Below, one piece after another: positions 1 to 5,687 of a stretch of 6,650 bases of DNA (positions are counted from its first letter, which is position 1; each line of letters starts with the position of its first letter). The stretch comes from an uncultured Nesterenkonia sp. (lineage in GTDB: Bacteria; Actinomycetota; Actinomycetes; Actinomycetales; Micrococcaceae). Under the pieces are notes generated by a model. That model saw only the letters and a list, made by a program, of their open reading frames with translations, ran no database searches and was not told the origin of the DNA. Where the stretch lies: NCBI GenBank assembly GCA_946221825.1, contig CAMINA010000071.1:1-6650 (forward strand). Direction: 5' to 3'. Made by a program: the position numbers and the translations under genes.

Positions 1-1289
1 TGGAGCGCACCGTGCTGGTGGTCTCCTCCAAGTCCGGCTCCACCGTGGAGACCGATTCCCAGCGGCGCATCGTCCAGCAGGCTCTGAGCGAAGCCGGCAT
101 CGACGCCCAGTCCCGCACCGTGGTCGTGACCGATCCGGGCTCACCGCTGGCCGAGCAGTCCGCCGAGGCCGGAGTCCGCGCCATCTTCGAGGCCGACCCG
201 AGCGTGGGCGGGCGCTACTCCGCCCTGACCGCCTTCGGCCTGGTCCCGGCCGGACTGGCCGGTGCCGACGTCGAGGCTCTGCTGGAGGACGCCGAGGAGA
301 CGATGGCCGTGCTGGCCGAGGACGACTCCTCCAACCCTGGCCTGCAGCTGGGATCCGCCATCGGTGGCTCCCTGTCCTCCCGTCCGGACGGAGTGCTGCG
401 CAACAAGCTGGTCATCACTGATGCCGGTTCTCCGCTGGTGGGCCTGGGCGCCTGGATCGAGCAGCTGATCGCCGAGTCCACGGGCAAAGAGGGGACCGGC
501 GTGCTGCCGGTCATCGTCGCCGACGGTGAGCCCGAGCTGCACACCGACGCCGAGGACCTGCTGATCACCCAGATCATCGACGTCGACGCCGAGGACGGCG
601 CTTCGGTGGACGGCGACGACGCCGACACCGTGGTCAGCCCCCACGTGGTGCGCACCGGGGGAAGCCTGGGCGCCCAGTTCATGCTCTGGGAGATCGCCAC
701 CGCCGTGGCAGGCTCCCTGCTGGGCATCAATCCCTTCGACCAGCCCGACGTCGAGTCCGCCAAGAAGGCTGCCCGCGGTCTGCTGGACTCTCCCGCACCC
801 GAGACCGCAGAACCGGTGGTCGACGGGGCCGTGGAGATCCGCGTCTCCGGCACAGAGGCTGTGACCGGCCAGACCGTCTCAGAGGTCCTGGGCTCCCTGC
901 TGGAGCAGCTGCCCTCCGACGGCTACCTGGCCGTGATGGCCTATCTGGACCGCATCGCAGAGGCTTCCTTGGAGGAGATCCGGCCGCAGCTGGCCGCTGC
1001 GGCCGGCCGGCCCACCACCTTCGGCTGGGGACCGCGCTTCCTGCACTCCACCGGACAGTTCCACAAGGGCGGCCCCCACGTCGGGGTCTTCCTGCAGATC
1101 ACCGCCGGAGCCGCAGAGGACCTCGAGGTGCCTCAGCGGCCGTTCACCCTGAGCCAGCTGATCTCAGCCCAGGCCGATGGGGACGCACAGGTCCTGGCAG
1201 GCCACGGCATGCCTGTGGTCCAGCTTCACCTGAGGGACCGCGCCGCGGGCCTGCAGCAGCTCACCGACGCCGTCGACTCACTTTCCTGA
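1..1289 (+). CDS. pgi: Glucose-6-phosphate isomerase, 3' part (5' end outside window)
   Basis: Cytoplasmic enzyme interconverting glucose-6-phosphate and fructose-6-phosphate. The frame is open from the first complete codon (nt 3), so the GTG at 12 is not the true start; roughly the first quarter of a ~540-560-residue protein is missing. Visible landmarks: the sugar-phosphate-binding SIS motif SSKSGSTVET (nt 24-53), the second Pgi signature GSLLGINPFDQPDVESAKK (nt 711-767), and HSTGQFHKGG (from nt 1044) near the C-terminus. These forms resemble the Pgi used by actinobacteria and the Pgi half of transaldolase-Pgi fusions rather than the E. coli type; whether a transaldolase domain or gene lies upstream cannot be seen. 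An acidic low-complexity stretch (about nt 577-630) lies between the two SIS halves. The stop is 20 nt before zwf, so the genes are probably in one operon. Family assignment is firm. Confidence 0.93.
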   Translation, partial: ERTVLVVSSKSGSTVETDSQRRIVQQALSEAGIDAQSRTVVVTDPGSPLAEQSAEAGVRAIFEADPSVGGRYSALTAFGLVPAGLAGADVEALLEDAEETMAVLAEDDSSNPGLQLGSAIGGSLSSRPDGVLRNKLVITDAGSPLVGLGAWIEQLIAESTGKEGTGVLPVIVADGEPELHTDAEDLLITQIIDVDAEDGASVDGDDADTVVSPHVVRTGGSLGAQFMLWEIATAVAGSLLGINPFDQPDVESAKKAARGLLDSPAPETAEPVVDGAVEIRVSGTEAVTGQTVSEVLGSLLEQLPSDGYLAVMAYLDRIAEASLEEIRPQLAAAAGRPTTFGWGPRFLHSTGQFHKGGPHVGVFLQITAGAAEDLEVPQRPFTLSQLISAQADGDAQVLAGHGMPVVQLHLRDRAAGLQQLTDAVDSLS

Positions 1290-1291
1290 GC

Positions 1292-1297
1292 AGGAGG
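1292..1297 (+). promoter_or_regulatory. Ribosome binding site of zwf
   Basis: A perfect AGGAGG lies in the 20-nt pgi-zwf gap. The spacer to the ATG at 1310 is 12 nt, longer than the usual 5-9. No other in-frame start lies closer, and the Rossmann motif begins about 25 residues into the protein, so the 1310 start is reasonable. Confidence 0.7.
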
Positions 1298-1309
1298 AAC
1301 AAGCCGGAT

Positions 1310-2866
1310 ATGAAGAACGGCAACCCGCTGCGCGATCCGCGCGATCGTCGGCTGAACCGGATCGCCGGACCCAGCGCCATGGTGATGTTCGGCGTCACCG
1401 GCGATCTGGCACGCAAGAAGCTGCTGCCGGCGATCTATGACCTGGCCAACCGGGGCCTCCTCCCACCGAGCTTCTCCCTGGTGGGCTTCGGGCGCCGCGA
1501 GTGGACCCATGAGCAGTTCGCCGAGGAGGTCCTCGGCCATGTGAAGGCCTCGGCACGCACCGCCTTCGACCAGCGCGTCTGGGACCAGCTCTCTGCCGGC
1601 CTGCGCTTCGTCCAGGGCGAGGGCTTCGACGACGATGATGCCTTCGCTCGGCTCGGCGAGACTCTCAAGGAGCTGGAGACCTCCCGCGGCACACGGGGGA
1701 ACCACGCCTTCTACCTGTCCATCCCGCCGAACTCCTTCGAAGTGGTCTGCCAGAAGCTGGCCGCCCACGGGTTGGCCTCACGGGATCAGGTGCAGTCGCC
1801 ATCGGGCTCTGCCCAGCAGCCCTGGAGCCGCGTGGTCATCGAGAAGCCCTTCGGACATGACCTGGAGTCCGCCCGGGAGCTCAACCGCGTGGTCGAGGAC
1901 GTGTTCCCTCCGGATGCGGTCTTCCGGATCGACCACTACCTGGGCAAGGAGACGGTCCAGAACCTGCTGGCGCTGCGCTTCGCCAACCAGCTCTTCGAGC
2001 CGCTGTGGAACAACCAGCATGTGGACCACGTCCAGATCACCATGGCCGAGGACATCGGCATCGGCGGACGCGCCAGCTACTACGACGGCGTGGGCGCGGC
2101 CCGAGACGTCATCCAGAACCATCTCCTCCAGCTCCTGGCGCTGACCGCCATGGAGGAGCCCATCTCCTTCGACGCGGATCATCTGCGTGCTGAGAAGGAG
2201 AAGGTCCTGGCCGCGGTGAAGCTGCCCGCGGATCTCGGTGCCGCCTCGGCCCGCGGCCAGTACACCTCCGGCTGGCAGGGCGGGGAGAAGGTGGTCGGCT
2301 TCCTCGATGAGGAGGGCTTCAATCCGGAGTCGAAGACCGAGACCTACGCCGCGCTGAAGCTGGACATCAACACCCGCCGGTGGGCAGGCGTCCCCTTCTA
2401 CCTGCGGGCCGGCAAGCGTCTGGGACGCCGAGTGACCGAGATCGCCGTGATCCTCAAGCGCGCTCCCAACCTGCTCTTCCAGGACCACGACGACGACGAG
2501 TTCGGTCAGAACGCCGTAGTCATCCGGGTGCAGCCGGATGAGGGAGCCACCATCCGCTTCGCTTCCAAGGTGCCGGGCACCCAGATGGAGGTCCGGGATG
2601 TGACTATGGACTTCGGTTACGGCCATGCCTTCACCGAAGACAGCCCGGAAGCTTACGAACGCCTCATCCTGGACGTCCTGCTGGGCGAGCCCCCGCTGTT
2701 CCCCCGGCACGAGGAGGTCGAGCTCTCCTGGAAGATCCTCGACCCCTTCGAGGAGTATTGGGAGTCACTGGAGTCCCAGCCGGAGCCTTACGCCCCAGGC
2801 AGCTGGGGCCCGGATTCCGCCCATGAGCTGTTGGCCCGCGACGGACGCACCTGGCGCAGGCCGTGA
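1310..2866 (+). CDS. zwf: Glucose-6-phosphate 1-dehydrogenase
   Basis: 518 residues, typical full length for the family. It oxidises glucose-6-phosphate to 6-phosphogluconolactone with reduction of NADP+, the first committed step of the oxidative pentose phosphate pathway, in the cytoplasm. The N-terminal nucleotide-binding loop GVTGDLARKK is at residues 28-37. EKPFG is at 178-182. The active-site signature RIDHYLGKE is at 206-214; by family knowledge its Asp-His pair includes the catalytic histidine and the Lys binds substrate. A substrate-binding segment RAGKRL starts at 367. The C-terminal beta+alpha domain is complete to the stop. The gene lies between pgi and opcA with gaps of 20 and 13 nt, the usual actinobacterial arrangement. 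No frame damage or missing key residue is seen. Confidence 0.97.
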   Translation: MKNGNPLRDPRDRRLNRIAGPSAMVMFGVTGDLARKKLLPAIYDLANRGLLPPSFSLVGFGRREWTHEQFAEEVLGHVKASARTAFDQRVWDQLSAGLRFVQGEGFDDDDAFARLGETLKELETSRGTRGNHAFYLSIPPNSFEVVCQKLAAHGLASRDQVQSPSGSAQQPWSRVVIEKPFGHDLESARELNRVVEDVFPPDAVFRIDHYLGKETVQNLLALRFANQLFEPLWNNQHVDHVQITMAEDIGIGGRASYYDGVGAARDVIQNHLLQLLALTAMEEPISFDADHLRAEKEKVLAAVKLPADLGAASARGQYTSGWQGGEKVVGFLDEEGFNPESKTETYAALKLDINTRRWAGVPFYLRAGKRLGRRVTEIAVILKRAPNLLFQDHDDDEFGQNAVVIRVQPDEGATIRFASKVPGTQMEVRDVTMDFGYGHAFTEDSPEAYERLILDVLLGEPPLFPRHEEVELSWKILDPFEEYWESLESQPEPYAPGSWGPDSAHELLARDGRTWRRP

Positions 2867-2870
2867 GAAA

Positions 2871-2874
2871 GAGG
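2871..2874 (+). promoter_or_regulatory. Ribosome binding site deciding the opcA start
   Basis: GAGG within a purine-rich GAAAGAGG (2867-2874) right after the zwf stop, 5 nt before the ATG at 2880. The opcA frame stays open for 85 codons upstream inside zwf. This RBS, and the fact that recognisable OpcA sequence begins at MIVDIPDTTT, place the real start at 2880. Confidence 0.75.
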
Positions 2875-2879
2875 TCGCA

Positions 2880-3833
2880 ATGATCGTCGACATCCCTGAC
2901 ACCACCACCTCCAAGGTCTCCAAGAAGCTGGCCGAGCTGAGGGAGGACGGCGGCGTCGTCGCCCTCACCCGTGTGCTGACCCTGGTGATCCTGGCCTCGA
3001 AGGACAACGCCGAGCCGGCCATCGCCGCGGCGAACCTCGCCTCCCGCGAGCATCCCTGCCGGATCATCGTGCTGGCCACGGGAAGCGCCTCGGACCAGAC
3101 GCGTCTGGACGCCCAGATCCGCGTAGGTGGTGACGCCGGGGCCTCGGAGGTCCTCATCCTCAATGCGGGCGGCGAACTGGCCGAGCAGTCGGAGGCCATG
3201 ATCTCTGCCCTGCTGCTGCCCGACGCGCCCATCGTGGCCTGGTGGGCCGATGAAGTGCCCGAGGATGTCAGCGCCACACCGATCGGCCGCATCGCACACC
3301 GCCGGATCACCGACAGCTCCATGGCCGAGGCCCGGGTGGCCACCTTGGAGCGGTTGGCCCACTCCTACCGCGACGGCGACACCGATCTGGCCTGGACGCG
3401 ACTGACCGGATGGCGCATTCAGCTGGCCAGCATCCTGGACTCCATGGACCCCCGCACCGTCACAGCCGTGACGGTGGAGACTCCCCCGGAGCTTCCCGGC
3501 GCCGTGCTGCTGGCTGCGTGGCTGCAGATGTCGCTGGATGTGCCGGTGCGCCTGCACCGCAGCGCCACCGACAACGGGCTGAGCAGCGTCCGGCTGCATC
3601 TGAGCGATGACAGCCGCGGCGGCGACGAGATCGTTCTGTCCCGACCCGTAGGCGACATCGCCTCCCTGCATCTGCCCGACGGCCCGGTGCAGCAGGTCCC
3701 CATGCCGCACCGCACGCTGGAGGACTGCCTGGCCGAGGAGCTGCGCCGGCTCGACGCCGACGAGGTCTTCGGTGAGGTGCTCGCACGAGGTCTGACCGCC
3801 GTGGACCTCACCGTCTGCCGCACCGCGGCCTGA
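2880..3833 (+). CDS. opcA: Glucose-6-phosphate dehydrogenase assembly protein OpcA
   Basis: 317 residues. OpcA is not itself a metabolic enzyme: in cyanobacteria and actinobacteria it promotes assembly and activity of the Zwf oligomer, and its gene follows zwf. Visible family features are the N-terminus MIVDIPDTTTSKVSKKLAEL, a hydrophobic segment ALTRVLTLVILAS (residues 28-40), LLLPDAPIVAWW (111-122), RRITDSS (141-147) and GDTDLAWTRLTGWR (166-179). The second half (from about 190) is the more variable C-terminal domain, ending TVCRTAA. The start at 2880 is supported by the RBS and by the conserved N-terminus; only 13 nt separate it from zwf, which implies co-translation in the operon. The protein looks soluble and the frame is intact. 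The exact molecular mechanism in actinobacteria is not deducible from the sequence. Confidence 0.95.
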   Translation: MIVDIPDTTTSKVSKKLAELREDGGVVALTRVLTLVILASKDNAEPAIAAANLASREHPCRIIVLATGSASDQTRLDAQIRVGGDAGASEVLILNAGGELAEQSEAMISALLLPDAPIVAWWADEVPEDVSATPIGRIAHRRITDSSMAEARVATLERLAHSYRDGDTDLAWTRLTGWRIQLASILDSMDPRTVTAVTVETPPELPGAVLLAAWLQMSLDVPVRLHRSATDNGLSSVRLHLSDDSRGGDEIVLSRPVGDIASLHLPDGPVQQVPMPHRTLEDCLAEELRRLDADEVFGEVLARGLTAVDLTVCRTAA

Positions 3834-3885
3834 CCGCCACCCCGCACAACCCCATCCCACAACCTCGGACACGAAGGGTGCAGCC
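3834..3885 (+). other. C-rich, G-poor opcA-pgl spacer
   Basis: 52-nt gap, the longest inside the metabolic operon. Its first ~32 nt (3834-3865) are almost only C and A, with two G and few T, and carry CACAACC twice, 13 nt apart (3845-3851 and 3858-3864). No hairpin, T tract or convincing promoter is visible. The pgl RBS GAAGG (3873-3877) follows, 8 nt before the ATG. An unstructured ribosome-access region or a Rho-entry-like stretch is possible but unproven. Confidence 0.5.
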
Positions 3886-4683
3886 ATGCCAGCAGTCAAC
3901 ACCTCTGCCGCAGCTCCGCGCACAGAGATCTACTCAGACAAGGACACTGTGGTCCGCACTGTGGCCGAACGGCTGCTGGCCGTGCTGGTCGATGAGATCC
4001 ACACCCATGGCGTCGCCCATGCCGCGCTGACGGGCGGCGGCGCCGGCATCGCCGTGCTGGAGCATCTGCGGCAGCTGGCCGGCACCCCCGGTGTGGAGAA
4101 GCCGGACTGGACCAAGGTCCACTTCTGGTGGGGCGATGAGCGTCTGCTGCCCACCGAAGATCCTGAGCGCAACGCCCAGCAGGCCGCCGATGCACTCACC
4201 GAGACGCTGGTCTCGGAGCACGGTATGCCCGCCGAGAACCTGCACCCCATGCCCTGCTCAGAGAATGCCGCCAGCCCTCAGGTCGGCGCAGAGATGTACG
4301 CCGAGCACCTGGCGACCTTCGCTGAGGCGGAGGGGCGTTCCGGACTGGCTCTGCCTCGGTTCGCGGTGATCCTGCTGGGGGTCGGCCCCGACGGCCATAT
4401 CGCCAGCCTCTTCCCCGGCAAGGAGTCCTTGGAGGCGACCGGACGCACCACCGTCGGGGAAGAGGACTCCCCCAAGCCGCCGCCGCCGCGGATCTCGCTG
4501 ACCTTCGACGCCATCCACACTGCCGAGCGCGTCTGGCTCGTGGTGGCCGGCGAGGACAAGGCCGAGGCCGCCGGCCTGGCCTTCCGCGAGGAGACCACAG
4601 TGGAGCAGATTCCGGCCAAGAACGCCCGTGGCTCCGCCGAGACGATCTGGCATCTGGACAGGCCCGCCGCCTCCCAGCTCTGA
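3886..4683 (+). CDS. pgl: 6-phosphogluconolactonase
   Basis: 265 residues, normal for the DevB/SOL-type lactonase family. It hydrolyses 6-phosphogluconolactone, the Zwf product, to 6-phosphogluconate in the cytoplasm. Landmarks in order: a glycine-rich sugar-phosphate loop ALTGGGAGIAVLEHL (residues 47-61), FWWGDERLLPTEDPERN (80-96), and GVGPDGHIASLFPG (165-178), whose Asp/His lie in the family active site. A PPPP stretch at 198-201 precedes ISLTF, as in many homologues. The ATG at 3886 has a GAAGG RBS 8 nt upstream. The gene is last in the visible pgi-zwf-opcA cluster, 52 nt after opcA. After it comes a 114-nt gap and an unrelated transporter, so the operon probably ends here. The frame is clean. 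The symbol devB is also used for this gene. Confidence 0.95.
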   Translation: MPAVNTSAAAPRTEIYSDKDTVVRTVAERLLAVLVDEIHTHGVAHAALTGGGAGIAVLEHLRQLAGTPGVEKPDWTKVHFWWGDERLLPTEDPERNAQQAADALTETLVSEHGMPAENLHPMPCSENAASPQVGAEMYAEHLATFAEAEGRSGLALPRFAVILLGVGPDGHIASLFPGKESLEATGRTTVGEEDSPKPPPPRISLTFDAIHTAERVWLVVAGEDKAEAAGLAFREETTVEQIPAKNARGSAETIWHLDRPAASQL

Positions 4684-4687
4684 ACGA

Positions 4688-4742
4688 GTTCATCCCCTCA
4701 TCAGCCTGGTCTCTCCCGCCGGTCACCTCCGGTTCACCTGCC
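4688..4742 (+). promoter_or_regulatory. Candidate PhoP/RegX3-type (PHO box) operator
   Basis: Seen directly: two abutting 11-nt units, GGTCACCTCCG (4721-4731) and GTTCACCTGCC (4732-4742), and a related unit GTTCATCCCCT (4688-4698) exactly 33 nt (three units) before the first. Known: PhoP boxes in Streptomyces and related actinobacteria are tandem 11-nt repeats with a GTTCACC-like core. Inferred: this may be a phosphate-responsive operator of the downstream ABC transporter, lying where a -35 element would be. The units between 4699 and 4720 do not match the core, so only two adjacent good units exist. Chance similarity cannot be excluded. Confidence 0.42.
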
Positions 4743-4762
4743 GTCAGCAGAATTGATCGGCA
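4739..4762. other. Imperfect inverted repeat upstream of the binding-protein gene
   Basis: TGCCGTCA (4739-4746) pairs with TGA (4754-4756) plus CGGCA (4758-4762), leaving T4757 bulged and a 7-nt loop. No T tract follows, so it is a poor intrinsic terminator. It partly overlaps the second 11-nt repeat. It could be an operator element, a weak leader hairpin, or coincidence. Confidence 0.3.
4748..4753 (+). promoter_or_regulatory. Weak candidate -10 element for the transporter operon
   Basis: CAGAAT matches TATAAT at four of six positions, including the important second A and final T. A -35 box about 17 nt upstream would fall inside the 11-nt repeats (around 4725-4730), and no good TTGACA is there. 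This is the arrangement expected of an activator-dependent promoter, but the match is weak. Confidence 0.22.
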
Positions 4763-4911
4763 CTGCGCGTACGCCCTCCACCGGATGAAGAGGGACTATG
4801 ACACAGACTGTACGACGTCGGGCCGCGTTGGGAACCATCGCTCTGGCAGGACTGCTCCTGAACGCCTGCGGCACCGGCGACGACGGCTCTGAAGCCACCA
4901 CCATCACGCTC

Positions 4912-4913
4912 TT
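4912..4913 (+). other. Frameshift site (extra T) in the binding-protein gene
   Basis: Reading CTC TTA CAC destroys homology and leads to TGA at 4963. Reading CTC TAC ACC TCC GAG gives the family-like LYTSEPQ and continues open for 800 nt. One T of the pair 4912-4913 is surplus. Confidence 0.85.
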
Positions 4914-5677
4914 ACACCTCCGAGCCGCAGGAGAAGATCGACGAGCTCCTCGCCGACTTCGCTGAGGTGGAGCCCGACATCGAGGTGGAGGTCTTCCGCG
5001 CGGGCACCGGTGACCTGACCGCCCGCCTGGAGACCGACCTCAACGCCGGCGGGCCCGGCGCCGACGTCTTCCTCGCCGCCGATGCACCCACCTTCGAAGG
5101 GTTCAAGGAGGACGGTCTCCTCAAGGAGCTGAACACCGCAGAGTACGACACCGCTCCAGCCTCCTGGCAGGAACTCACCGACTCTGACTACGACGGCGAG
5201 ATCACTCTGCCCGACCCCGCAGTCTCCAGGGCGGCTGCGTTCAATGCGGCGGTCTGGTATCTCCAGGATGAGCTGGGCGAGGACTGGTTCGAAGAGCTCG
5301 GCGCCAACGCCCCGGTGATCGCGGAGTCCAACGGTCCGGTGGGCCAGGCGGTGGCGGAGGGCAGCCAGCCGGTCGGCATCGTGGTGGACTTCATGATGCG
5401 CGACCTGCGCGATGCCGGCTCCCCCGTCGAGGTCTCCTACCCCGAGGAGGGCGTGCCCTATATCTACCAGTCCATCGGGATCTTCGAAGCCACCGAAGAG
5501 GCCGAGGCCGCACAGGCCTTCGTGGACTACGTGATCAGCCAGCGCGGCCAGGAGTACGCCGTGGAACAGAACTATCTGCCGGTGCGCGAAGATGCGGGCA
5601 GTCCCGAGGGTGCCCCGACGCTGGACGAGATCACCTTCATGGAGGAGGACCTCTCTGAGATCACCGAGGTCCAGGGC

Positions 5678-5681
5678 GAGG
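5678..5681 (+). promoter_or_regulatory. Ribosome binding site deciding the permease start
   Basis: GAGG sits 6 nt before the ATG at 5688, inside the end of the binding-protein gene. The frame is open much further upstream, but those codons are the out-of-frame, Arg-rich shadow of the binding protein. No ATG or GTG in this frame lies between 5688 and the first membrane segment. Confidence 0.6.
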
Positions 5682-5687
5682 CGCTGG

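Noticed and set aside
12..14. GTG as the start of pgi
   Set aside because: Codons before it are open and in frame, and the protein would begin in the middle of the first SIS domain. The gene simply enters from outside the window.
2625..2879. 85-codon N-terminal extension of OpcA
   Set aside because: It lies inside zwf in another frame and has shadow-like composition. The RBS at 2871 and the conserved OpcA N-terminus place the start at 2880.
2664..3923. 419-codon minus-strand open frame across zwf, opcA and pgl
   Set aside because: A shadow of three well-identified genes; the product is Gly/Ala/Arg/Gln-rich with no recognisable motif.
4684..4738. Rho-independent terminator after pgl
   Set aside because: No stable GC stem followed by a T run is present. 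CCGG at 4719-4722 and 4729-4732 could form only a 4-bp stem.
4753..4758. TTGATC as a -35 box
   Set aside because: No acceptable -10 hexamer occurs 16-18 nt downstream; that position falls on a C-rich stretch before the RBS.
4767..4774. GCGTACGC palindrome as an operator
   Set aside because: An 8-bp self-complementary GC-rich word is expected by chance, and nothing else around it supports function.
5592..5687. Upstream start for the permease
   Set aside because: The extra residues are an Arg/Ser/Pro-rich shadow of the binding-protein C-terminus. The ATG at 5688 has a properly spaced GAGG.
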